A stretch of 64,000 nucleotides of DNA from Salvia splendens (taxonomy: Eukaryota; Streptophyta; Magnoliopsida; Lamiales; Lamiaceae). A program made the position numbers and the translations under genes. Positions 43,075 to 52,384 of this stretch are shown here, in pieces. The stretch spans positions 3,638,172 through 3,702,171 of the forward strand of contig NC_056033.1 in assembly GCF_004379255.2 (NCBI RefSeq), in the 5' to 3' direction. The notes beneath the pieces are model-generated. The model saw nothing but the letters and a program-made list of their open reading frames with translations, searched no databases and was not told where the DNA came from. Every line of letters begins with the position of its first letter. The stretch's first letter is position 1.

Positions 43075-43320
43075 AATTACAACTTAAAATTCTAAAAAAA
43101 ATAAAAAACCACATTAATAAAATCCTAAAAAAAATAAAAAAAATACATAATTTAAAATCTTCCGCTCACTCTCTCAAATCTCTTTAAAAAATTAAAAAAA
43201 ATAAAAAATTTGCAAAAAACGGCTATAAACGACTAGTATATTTTTTGGGAGTTTTTTTTCAATTTCGAATTTTTCCCGAATTTTTAAAAAAAATAAAAAA
43301 ACATTTTTTTCGGATAAAAA

Positions 43321-43354
43321 TGACGCCCACTCGCGGGCCGGCGAGTGGGCGTCA
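43321..43354. repeat. Subterminal hairpin of Harbinger element
   Basis: Perfect 14-bp stem TGACGCCCACTCGC with its complement around the 6-nt loop GGGCCG. It is homologous to hairpins at 2,103, 6,714 and 58,003. Confidence 0.85.
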
Positions 43355-43721
43355 CGGACGAACCGGAGCTCGCCACGTCGCCAACGCGCGTGGCAAGCTG
43401 TCTCGCGAGACTTCCCTCCGCGGTGAGACAAGGGACGGGATGGGGATGAGACGGAGCCCGCAATGCTGTCTCGATGCGGTCTCGTCTCTCCGATATGAGA
43501 TAGAGCCCGCAACGAGACGCGTTGAGGGTGCCCTTTAAATGACATATTTGGATAATGACATATTATTTTAGGAGATATTATTTTATGTGTAAAATTGAGA
43601 GATTAAATAGTATATTTATATTAACGCGAGAGAACTTTTTCTAAAAATAAAATATGAAATTTTTTGTGGGATAAACTAAAAAAAGAAAAGTATGACATCT
43701 ATTATGGGACGAAGTGAGTAA

Positions 43722-43964
43722 GAGCATCTACAGTGGGACGGATGTCCCGGCGGACATCCCACTGCACAATGGCGGACATCCTGACGGACATCCACAATAA
43801 TAAAAAAATTAAAAATCGGTATGTCCGCCGGGAACCTGCAATGGCAGACGCCACGACGGACGTCGTCGGAAAGCGGCGGATCTGCGGTGTCCGCAGCGGA
43901 CGTCCGCATCCATCCCTCCCACGCCTAATGGCGGACGTCAGGACGTCCGCCGCTGCGGATGCTC
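43722..43964. mobile_element. PIF/Harbinger MITE (243 bp)
   Basis: It begins GAGCATCTACAGTGG and ends GCGGATGCTC, flanked by TAA (43,719-43,721 and 43,965-43,967). The interior has repeated GCGGACRTCC motifs in both orientations and can fold extensively. It has no coding capacity. Confidence 0.85.
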
Positions 43965-43967
43965 TAA

Positions 43968-45238
43968 TAGTACCTAGTACATGTTAACCCATATTACAAG
44001 GATTGATAGTTGACCGTGAGTATGTAGAAGCCCTAAATTCTTTGATCAATCGTTACATTTTTCAAATTATCTATAAATCAGCGAGAAGAGAAGTCATCAT
44101 ATTTATCAAGGAAAACATTGATCACAAAATAACCTTGATTACAAAATAATACTCCATAGTAATTGAATATTTTTTTTTGGGACATTCTTAAAGTCGTTTT
44201 TTTGCCAAAAATTAACACATTATTTTTTCTTATTTTATTTTTCCCCCTTATTTTATATAGTCTTTTCACTGAATAATAAACATTTGTTTGTTAATCTTTG
44301 TGAGAAAAATTAAAATGTCTATTCTGCCACATAACGGAGAGAAAATAATTGAGATCGATTATAATGAAAAGAGTAACAGTCCAACTGAACCGAAGCTATG
44401 GAAAAGGACAATAAAATTGCATGGTAATATAATTTAATCAAGATTCTGGAATTTTACCTGATCATCAATTTTTATAATTATGTATAAAACCCTGAGTTTT
44501 GATTATTATATTGAGAAGTGTCGAGATTTACAAAGGTTGTTTAGCTATACGCGTGCAAATGTTAATTTAACTTCGATCCACCTTATTCCCTTTCACTTTT
44601 TGTCTCTACAAAAACAATTGAATTTTTTTATGTAGAATTTTATTATGTCAGAAACTAGGGATGTTTCGAATCGATATACTAATATTTACACCCATTCTTA
44701 CTACTTATATTTATCTTCCAAAAAAAAAGTACCCCGTTTTGCGAACAAAACGCATGTTTGTTCATAAAACTAGAATTTTTTCATCACTAGGCATAATTTG
44801 TTACATCATTGACTAGCAATGGAAATTTTAATCAATTAAATCATCACAATTATAAGAGTTTATGATATATTTTTTTCAGTTCTATTGTTTAATATTTGGT
44901 GAAGAACCAACGTGCAGTGTGAATTTTATTTACTTAGAGAGAATCCATCCACTTAAAGATAAAACAAAACCTATAACCTCTATCCATAGTATCCATAATA
45001 CTTCATTTGTTGGCAAATAGGAGTTTCATTTTTTATTTAATTCGTCTGCAAACAAGATCTCAGATCATTTTTTACTATAAATGGTAATAGAATCCTACAT
45101 TCTAAAAACTCATTTAATTTATATTTCATTTAAAATTAATAATTATATATAAATGGATTCATATTTCACTAATTTTTTTCTACTCAATTTTTTCTAAACA
45201 TTTCTTAAACCTGTGGTGCTACAAAATGAAAATGAGAC
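43968..45238. other. Intergenic DNA with a degraded MITE
   Basis: AT-rich sequence with no gene. From about 44,980 to 45,235 it resembles the Stowaway-like MITE at 52,131-52,382 (ATAGGAGTTTCATT, TTTACTATAAATGGTAATAG, ATGAGACTT) but both ends are degraded. The next Harbinger element is inserted at its right edge. Confidence 0.5.
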
Positions 45239-45284
45239 TTAGAGCATGCGCAGCGGTGGCGTCCGTCGCCACCGCCGTCCGCGC

Positions 45285-45330
45285 CGCTGGCACGGCGCTG
45301 CTCGATGTATCGAGCACGTCCGTGCCAGCG
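45285..45330. repeat. Compound subterminal hairpin of Harbinger family 2
   Basis: CGCTGGCACGG pairs with CCGTGCCAGCG. A 3-nt internal loop on each side follows, then TGCTCGAT pairing with ATCGAGCA around GT. The architecture is the same as 15,924-15,969, with changes confined to the internal loop and apical bases. Confidence 0.85.
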
Positions 45331-45591
45331 GACGCACACGTGGCTCGCTCCCATTCGTCAACGGCATAGCCGTTGTGTTTAAATATTTTTTATTTTTTTT
45401 TAAAAATCGATATTTAATTATAAATAATGCTAAAAAAATATTTTCCAAATCCCAAAAATATGGCCGTTTTTTTCCCGTTTTTTCTGAATTTTTTTGATTT
45501 TTTTGATTTTTTCCCAAAATCATCTATAAATACACACATTCATCACTCATTTATCACATCAATTCATCTCTCATTCATAATCCTTTGTTTA

Positions 45592-46468
45592 AAGAATTTT
45601 TGCGAGGGCGTTCGTTCTGCTTTTGGGGATGAATTCCTTCGGGCACCCACCACCGATGATTGCCAACGGTTGCTTCGTCTTCACGAATCAGTCCATGGCT
45701 TTCCCGGAATGCTTGGCAGCATTGACTGCATGCATTGGAGGTGGAAGAATTGCCCGACTGCTTGGAGGGGGCAACACTTAAGCGGTCACAAAGGCGGCGG
45801 CCCAACACTTATCCTTGAGGCGGTCGCCGACTATCGCCTATGGATTTGGCATGCATATTTCGGCGTTGCCGGATCCAACAACGACTTGAACGTGCTCTAT
45901 TCTTCACCACTCTTCAATGATGTGATGAATGGTGTAGCACCGGCGATCGACTTCACCATCAACGGAAATACATACCGCATGGGTTACTATCTCGCCGATG
46001 GTATCTACCCAAGGTGGTCGACGTTCGTGAAGACGCTCCACAACCCGCACGACCCGAGACGGGTTCTTTTTGCGCAGCGTCAAGAGTCAGCGCGGAAGGA
46101 CGTCGAAAGAGCCTTCGGGGTCCTTCAAGCTCGATTCAACATTGTGAAGGCCCCGACTCGGCTGTGGTACGTGAATAATATCGCCGACATCATGTTCTTT
46201 TTTTTTTTTTTTATGCATCGCCGACATCATGTTCACGTGTATAATATTACACAACATGATTATAGCCGATGAAGGGCCGAGGGCGGCTAGCTTCTACGAC
46301 GAGGACGAAGCCGGAAGCTCAACAGCAAGGTCTCCCCCACGCCGAGGCGAGCATACGACGGTTGGCCAGAGGATCGAGACAAGACACACAATGCGCGATA
46401 CTCGAATCCACAATCAACTACAAGAAGACCTAATCAACCACATGTGGGCGAAATTCGGCAACGAGTAG
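45592..46468 (+). pseudogene. PIF/Harbinger DDE transposase, N-truncated and frameshifted
   Basis: From KNFCEGVRSAFGDEF onward it matches plant PIF/Harbinger transposases (ALP1/HARBI1-like, DDE superfamily endonuclease). The presumed catalytic acidic residues are all present: Asp in GMLGSIDCMHWRWKN, Asp in GVAGSNNDLNVLYSS and Glu in ARKDVERAFGVLQARF. The N-terminal ~100 or more residues, including the helix-turn-helix region, are missing; leader-like sequence (ATAAATACACAC...) joins directly to the middle of the gene at about 45,592. A 37-bp insertion at 46,198-46,234 shifts the frame. After it the tail resumes as FTCIILHNMIIADEG to LQEDLINHMWAKFGNE. Without that insertion the core and tail would be in one frame. 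Confidence 0.85.
46180..46234 (-). mobile_element. Tiny poly(A)-type insertion with 18-bp target duplication
   Basis: The 18 bp ATCGCCGACATCATGTTC occur at 46,180-46,197 and again at 46,217-46,234. Between them lie fifteen T and then ATGC. A long target duplication next to a poly(A) tract (here on the minus strand) is the signature of target-primed reverse transcription by LINE machinery. Almost nothing but the tail was inserted. Confidence 0.6.
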
Positions 46469-46773
46469 TGGTTTTTTTAATTTTTAGGATTTTAATTATG
46501 TAATTTTTAATTTTTAGGATTTTAATTATGTAATTTTTCATTTTTAGGATTTTAATTATGTAATGTTTAATTTTATTTGTCATTTGTAATATTTATTGTG
46601 ATTTTTAAATGAATTTTAATATTATGGAAATGTTATTGTTTAATTGAATTTTAAATTAATTGTGCTCGTCCTTGCGGAAGAGCACAGTTGTGGGTGTTGT
46701 GCTCTTGCCAGAGAGCATGCATGAATAGTACCGCCCGGGCCCACAACCGTGCCGCTGGCAAGAGCACGGTTAT

Positions 46774-46883
46774 GGATGCTCTTATTCACAAATGACAACT
46801 TTATCTACAAAGTTAGTGAATTAATTTTGGATGCTCTTATTCACAAATGACAACTTTATCTACAAAGTTAGTGAATTAATTTT
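46774..46883. repeat. 55-bp tandem duplication across the right end of a Harbinger element
   Basis: Two identical 55-bp units (46,774-46,828 and 46,829-46,883). Each contains the last 8 bp of the element, the TTA target copy and 44 bp of flanking DNA. The duplication therefore happened after the element inserted. Confidence 0.9.
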
Positions 46884-47552
46884 GGATGCATTAAATTATA
46901 TGCAGAAAGTTGGGCTCACTTGACTCGGAAAATAAAGTTTTAAATTACTACACACAGCCTGCATCATCACTCTACCCAAGCTTCTTGCGCTCGTGATAGT
47001 ATGAGCAAAACCAAATGATGGCTTTTTAGCTTTGTTACCGCCTTTTTAGGTGTTTTAACAAAGTAAAATATAGGAAAAGGTAAAAAAGTCATAGACATGA
47101 GTAAAAAGACCTCAAGGACGACCTAGTCACAATATATTATAATCTAAAATGATTACTAATTAATTCAATTAGTGGCGAAATGAGAATTTTGACACAGTGC
47201 CAAAGTAGAAAATGGTCTTTGCCATTGTTAATAGCTGCGGGATATTTCTTGGTGTTGTGAGAGATACATATGAAGAGTGTCAATAGAATCAACATCGACG
47301 TAAAAAGTGTATGGGAAGCAATGGTGGCGCCGGCAACAATAAGCTGCAAGAGAGTGGTAATGAGACATGACGCAAGGAAGATAATTTCGAAGTCGACAAA
47401 CTTGTTACCGACGACGAAGAGGGTAATAAGAAACTTAGTGATCCATACCAGTCTTAATTTTCAAAGAAGAGAAACACACAAAAAATTATTTTAATTAAAT
47501 AATGAAATTATCAAAATACATCTCAATTTTTTCCAATCTTACTTAATTAGTA
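46884..47552. other. Intergenic DNA with a possible membrane-protein remnant
   Basis: Between 47,137 and 47,420 the minus strand can be read as strongly hydrophobic segments (LQLIVAGATIASHTLF, SMLILLTLFICIS). It has no family signature I recognise and no full-length frame. It may be a decayed membrane-protein gene or chance. Confidence 0.3.
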
Positions 47553-47823
47553 CTCCCTCCGTTCTCTTATAGTTGAGTCATTTTTCTATTTCGGGAAGTT
47601 CGCTCATAGTTGAGTCATTTCCATATATAGTAACTTTTTTTTACTATCTCTTACTTTACCATCTCTTACTTTATTCTCTCTACTTTATTCACTTTTTACT
47701 TTATTGTCTCTCTACTTTTTCCCTTTCTTACCTTTTTTTATCTATTTATTTAACACACTCAACATTCATTTCTTAAACTCTTTGCCGAAAAGTTTTGTCT
47801 CCCCTATGAGGGAACGAAGGGAG
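47553..47823. mobile_element. Stowaway-like MITE, first of a tandem pair
   Basis: It begins CTCCCTCCGTTC and ends GAACGAAGGGAG, with TA on each side (47,551-47,552 and 47,824-47,825). The right TA is also the left TA of the next copy. Confidence 0.75.
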
Positions 47824-47825
47824 TA

Positions 47826-48096
47826 CTCCCTCCGTTCCTTCATAATTGAATCATTTTTCCATTTCGGGAAGTTCCTTCATAGTTGAGTCATTTCCAAATA
47901 TAGTAACTTTTTTTCTTTTTCTTACTCCACTTTCTCTTACTTTATTATGTCTACTTTATTTACTTTTTACTTTATTCTTTTATACTTTTTTTCTGTTTCT
48001 TACTTTTTTTATCTATTAATTTAACACACTCAGCATCTATTTCTTAAATTCCGTGCTGAAAAGTTTTTGCCTCAACTATGAGGGAACAAAACGGAG
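47826..48096. mobile_element. Stowaway-like MITE, second of a tandem pair
   Basis: It begins CTCCCTCCGTTCC directly after the first MITE, in the same orientation. Its interior is a diverged copy of the first (AGTTGAGTCATTTCC landmark). The right end is degraded (ACGGAG), so that coordinate is approximate. Confidence 0.7.
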
Positions 48097-48099
48097 CAC

Positions 48100-48880
48100 T
48101 AGTAGTATTATAATTTTGAAAAAAAGCTATGCTGCCCATTATTTTAATAATAAAAGTAATAAACTTCCTCTAGTACTCAATGTTTATTTTTGAATCGAAT
48201 GTCTGAATTGCATAATAGTCTACTTACGATATTTCTGTTGATTTTGAAGTATCTTGACAAGATCTTGTCCCAATAATTTGTACACACAGAAACCTGATTT
48301 TGGTACTATCATCTTCATCATTCCTACTGTCTGGTTTTTTGGTCTTTTGACACATCCTTTTCCGATCTTGAATACTTACAGGAGGAGCCTTGTAATTCTT
48401 AAAATGACAAAGATGCCCTTCTTCAGTATATACCATACATATATGATGCATGATGGATGCATCCATCCATGATCCATCTTGTGATGTGTCGACGAAATGC
48501 TTTTCCTTTTGCAACAAATTGAATCTATTTTTATAGGAATATGGGGAATGTTTCAGAAAATTGGATACTCATTCGGGATGTCTTTAACATCTAGAATGAG
48601 GGCAAAAATGTATTTTACTTTTTTCTTTTCTGAAATACATAAAAATAATGTCTCATTTACTCTGTGATTATAATAACTCGAATTTTAGTTAGCAAAGAAA
48701 CATCTTACTATTATTAATTAAGGTCCACTTCACCAGTACATAAAATTATGATTAATGACCCAAAAATGACATTTGAATAAAGCCCACAGACTTCAACATT
48801 ATAATTCGGCCCAATATAATTTGTATCAGCCATCTATGAGTAGTACAAATTTGTAAGTAAATGCTATCACTAAGCAGAAA
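48100..48880. other. Intergenic DNA, nothing secure
   Basis: A 97-codon open frame lies on - at 48,224-48,517. It has no recognisable domain and I do not call it a gene. The rest is AT-rich. Confidence 0.45.
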
Positions 48881-50132
48881 GATAGAGCAGAACGAATACA
48901 GAAAAGTCTGGGAATCGCTCAGACTCAGTTATATATGTATTGATGTTGTTGGTTACCGAATTGAGGCTAGAAGCAAGATATAGGTAATTTGGTACTCCAT
49001 GTTTCTCCGCTTTTGATATTGATGGTGATGTTTTTTTAATGCGGCTGTGCTGCTTATGCGCATTCTAACTGTTTGATAATATGGCTGAATGACATTTGCT
49101 GCAATTAGTTCTAGTTAAAATGCTAATTCAATTTTCTATTGTGTGTAGATCTTTCTGGAAATAAGTATCGTTTAGTCTGTTTGAAGCGGAAATTTTTGTG
49201 GTAATAGTTTCAGTGTTTAATGTGATTTTGTAGAAACAATGCCGAGGTTGAATATGATTTTGATCTGAGGGTATTCTCCGGTAGAGAGTGTAAGAGATGA
49301 ATTTCTGTATTAACTCGGTCTTGATTGAAATTTGAAATGATTGGTTAAATTGGAAAGCTTTAGAGCAATTTGAGAAATCCTGTTATATGTTGGAGTAGTA
49401 TTATGTAATTATAGCTTCATTTTTTCCTGTATTGTTCTCCAGCACGCTTTTCATGCATGTGTAATTAAGGTATGGTGCTTGATACCGTAGTCTCGATGAA
49501 ATTTGATGCTTATGCAATTCATGTGTTGGTCTGTTTAAGCTTCATATATCCTAAAAGGATTTTCTTGTAGTAATGATACTGATGAATTTCATTTGTTAGT
49601 GGAGAGGAAGTAATAGTAGACTATGGTGACAGACCTTAATTAGTTGGCAATTACCTGCGAATCTACTTGTAGCTTGATTAAGGTAGAACGTCAAAATTTG
49701 AGTTGGCCATTGTATTTGTGTATGGCTTGGTTATGGTGAATAATTATTGGTGTAGTGAGAACAAATTCGGTGATTCCTAAGTTTCCTAACAATCTCTCAT
49801 GCATTACTTCACTGAATTATAACTCTGCCTGTGCATAGCATGTAGTTGGACTTGATTGCTAATACTACGTAGAGTGCAGTGCCACTTTTTCGTCCTAAAT
49901 TTACATAAGAATTTGTGATTTGAGGCATGGACTCTATCTGGTAACAACTTCTTGTTGGAATTATATGTTTGTAACTACTTATATTTTTCTCGATCACTTT
50001 CCAGATTCCATTCCAGAGAATGCACAAAACGAATCTCTGAAGCAAAAGACCTGTCTTATAGTCCACGTACTGAATGCTAAAGGGATAAGGGATACAAGAT
50101 GAGCTTTTTGGTGTCGCAAGATCAACCCCGAC
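48881..50132 (+). other. Upstream region of the PPR gene, possible spliced leader
   Basis: No coding frame. GATATAG|GTAATTT at 48,984 looks like a donor, and TTTCCAG at about 50,003 like an acceptor, so the PPR mRNA may have a leader intron of about 1 kb. This rests on motifs only. Confidence 0.3.
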
Positions 50133-51932
50133 ATGATGAGAGCAGTAAGCCCAACACTCGACTGTCCAATCCTCCACCTCTTGCAAAAATGCAAGACTTT
50201 CAATACTTTGAAACAAGTACATGCTCAAATGATCACAACTGGCCTCATTCTCCACACCTACCCTATCAGCCGTATTCTCCTCATGTCTTCTTCACTGTCT
50301 CCATTACCCTACACGTTAGCCATGTTCAGCCGTGCCCCAAACCCAAGCATATTTCTTTACAACACCCTCATCTCACGCCTCACTCTAAACAATCAAGTGA
50401 AACTTGCCCTTTCTCTTTATGATCAGATGCTTTCTGACCCCGATCTCAGACCCAATAATTATACATACCCATCTCTATTCAAGGCATTTGCAGCCCAAAA
50501 ATGGTTCAAACACGGCCAAGCCCTACATGCGCACATCCTAAAATTCATTTACCCTCTTCACGACAATTTTGTTCAAGCCTCATTGCTTAATTTTTATTCA
50601 AGATGTGGAAGAGTAGATATTGCTAGATATTTCTTTGATCAGATAATGGAACCAGACTTAGCAACATGGAACTCTATATTATCTGCTTATGCACGGAACT
50701 CTAGTGTTAGCTTATCCGGCGACCCTCGCCTTTTGGATGAGAACACAAGTTCATCTCTGGAGGTTTTAAATCTGTTTAGCCACATGCAGAAGTCTGGGGT
50801 AGAGCCAAGTGAAGTGACATTAGTCGCCATAATTTCTGCATGTGCCGAATTAGGCGCCCTTGGCCAAGGCATCTGGGCACATGTTTATATAATCAAGAAC
50901 GCACTTAGCCTCAATCACTATATCGGCACAGCACTAATTACCCTCTACACAAATTGTGGCTGTCTTGGATTTGCTAGTCAATTGTTCTACCAGCTGCCTC
51001 ATACAGATATATTCTGTTTCAATGCCATGATTAGAGGTCTTGCAATCCATGGCCGTGGATGCGAGGCTCTTGATTTATTTGAGACAATGAAGCATAAGGG
51101 TCTCGCCCCCGATGATGTGACAATGCTGGCTGTAATGTGTGCTTGCTCACATGTGGGATTGGTGGGTGAAGGGCGCAGATATTTTGAGTTGATGACCAGT
51201 ATCTACGGACTTGAGCCTAAAATTGAGCACTATTGTTGCCTGGTGGATCTTTTGGGTCGAGCTGGGCTGGTTAAGGAAGCTGAGGAAAGGATTCTGACCA
51301 TTCCAATGAAGCCTAATGCGGTTTTGTGGAGGTCTTTACTTGGGGCAGCTCGAGTTCATGGAGATCTCGAGACAGGTGAAGTTGCACTAAAGAAGCTAGT
51401 AGAGCTGGACCCGGAGACTAGTGGGAATTATGTGCTTTTGTCGAACATGTATTCATGCATGAAGAAATGGGACGAAGCCAAAAGAGTAAGGCAGTTGATG
51501 AAAGAGCGGGGCGTGGAGAAAATGCCGGGGAGCAGTTTAGTTGAAGTTGATGGTTCAATGCACGAGTTTCTTGCTGGTGACAAGAGCCATCCTCGGGCTA
51601 GAGAAGTGTATTTAAAACTGGAGGAGATGAACGCGAAGCTGCAGGAGCGCGGGCATCGTGCAAGAACTCGAGAAGTGTTGTTTGACATCGAGGAGGAAGA
51701 CAAGGAAGACGCTCTTTCTTACCACAGTGAGAGGCTAGCCATCGCGTTCGCACTCATCGCGACAGATTCTTGCACGCCGGTGAGGATCATAAAGAACCTC
51801 CGGGTATGTGTGGATTGCCATTCTAGTACTAAGCTTTTATCTCTCATATATGGAAGAGAGATTATAGTTAGAGATAGAACTAGGTTCCACCACTTCAACA
51901 ATGGCAGCTGCTCTTGTTTGGACTACTGGTAG
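50133..51932 (+). CDS. DYW-class pentatricopeptide repeat protein (599 aa)
   Basis: A single-exon PLS-type PPR protein. The PPR tract (~15-450) shows the usual elements: KQVHAQMITTG, NPSIFLYNTLISRL, NYTYPSLFKAFA, GRVDIARYFFDQI, PDLATWNSILSAYA, GVEPSEVTLVAIISACA, DIFCFNAMIRGLAIHG, GLAPDDVTMLAVMCACSH, then EHYCCLVDLLGRAG. E and E+ motifs follow (PNAVLWRSLLGAARVHGD, PETSGNYVLLSNMYS). The DYW deaminase domain has His531-Ser-Glu533 and Cys559-x-x-Cys562 as predicted zinc and active-site residues and ends exactly in Asp-Tyr-Trp. Such proteins act in mitochondria or chloroplasts as site-specific C-to-U RNA editing factors. The N-terminus lacks an obvious long transit peptide but could hold a short one. 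Similarity in outline to Arabidopsis At5g43790 is from memory. Two adjacent ATGs are possible starts; the first is used. Confidence 0.92.
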   Translation: MMRAVSPTLDCPILHLLQKCKTFNTLKQVHAQMITTGLILHTYPISRILLMSSSLSPLPYTLAMFSRAPNPSIFLYNTLISRLTLNNQVKLALSLYDQMLSDPDLRPNNYTYPSLFKAFAAQKWFKHGQALHAHILKFIYPLHDNFVQASLLNFYSRCGRVDIARYFFDQIMEPDLATWNSILSAYARNSSVSLSGDPRLLDENTSSSLEVLNLFSHMQKSGVEPSEVTLVAIISACAELGALGQGIWAHVYIIKNALSLNHYIGTALITLYTNCGCLGFASQLFYQLPHTDIFCFNAMIRGLAIHGRGCEALDLFETMKHKGLAPDDVTMLAVMCACSHVGLVGEGRRYFELMTSIYGLEPKIEHYCCLVDLLGRAGLVKEAEERILTIPMKPNAVLWRSLLGAARVHGDLETGEVALKKLVELDPETSGNYVLLSNMYSCMKKWDEAKRVRQLMKERGVEKMPGSSLVEVDGSMHEFLAGDKSHPRAREVYLKLEEMNAKLQERGHRARTREVLFDIEEEDKEDALSYHSERLAIAFALIATDSCTPVRIIKNLRVCVDCHSSTKLLSLIYGREIIVRDRTRFHHFNNGSCSCLDYW

Positions 51933-52128
51933 AAATTAATCTTTTACTTATTTGGTGTTGTTCGTGAGATTCAAACTTAAATCTTAGTACTATATTTTAA
52001 CCACAAACATCCATTTTTATAAATTATAGTCGTCCCTAATTCATCAATTATTACTCCTATGCTTGAAAGTACAAAACAGAGTATTTTACTACTATAAATT
52101 ATACTACTTCAAACGTATTTCTACTAAA
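51933..52128. other. 3' flank of the PPR gene
   Basis: AT-rich, presumably the 3' untranslated region and spacer. No other feature was seen. Confidence 0.4.
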
Positions 52129-52130
52129 TA

Positions 52131-52382
52131 CTCCCTCCGTCCGAGAATAGGAATCTCGTTTTTCCATTTTAGTCTGTCCGCGAATAAGAGTCTCGATTCA
52201 TTTTTACTATAATTGTTAATAGGATCTCACATTCCACTAACTTATTCTACTCACATTTCATTTGAAACTAATATATACATGTGGGAGTCATATTTCACTA
52301 ACTTTTTTCCACCGATTTTTCTTCATATTTTTTAAAACTCGTACTGCCAAGAAATGAGACTTCTAATGGCGGACAGAGGAAG
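52131..52382. mobile_element. Stowaway-like MITE (252 bp)
   Basis: It starts CTCCCTCCGTCCG and ends CGGACAGAGGAAG, flanked by TA (52,129-52,130 and 52,383-52,384). The interior has GAATAAGAGTCTCG and ATGAGACTT landmarks shared with the degraded copy at 44,980-45,235. Confidence 0.75.
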
Positions 52383-52384
52383 TA

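Larger units (their letters stand above)
41188..43534 (-). mobile_element. PIF/Harbinger element split by an inverted-repeat element
   Basis: The left arm (41,188-41,395) is similar to the inverse of 58,480-58,620. The right arm (43,080-43,534) carries the family hairpin (43,321-43,354) and ends GAGGGTGCCC followed by TTA. Removing the insertion 41,396-43,074 and one AATTA restores a Harbinger interior of the usual AT-rich type. The left terminus is degraded, so that coordinate is approximate. There is no transposase frame. Confidence 0.55.
45242..46781 (+). mobile_element. PIF/Harbinger element with transposase catalytic core (1,540 bp)
   Basis: It starts GAGCATGCGCAGCGG. The right end read inward starts GAGCATCCATAACCG. 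The TTA duplication flanks it (45,239-45,241 and 46,782-46,784). It carries most of a DDE transposase on + and the compound hairpin at 45,285-45,330. No ORF1 is present. The 780-bp element at 15,272-16,051 is a deleted sister. Confidence 0.9.

Noticed and set aside
47137..47420. Membrane-protein gene on -
   Set aside because: Hydrophobic translation but no start-to-stop gene, no family signature and no supporting exons.
48224..48517. 97-codon open frame on -
   Set aside because: No recognisable motif and no neighbouring exons with matching phase, so it is indistinguishable from chance.
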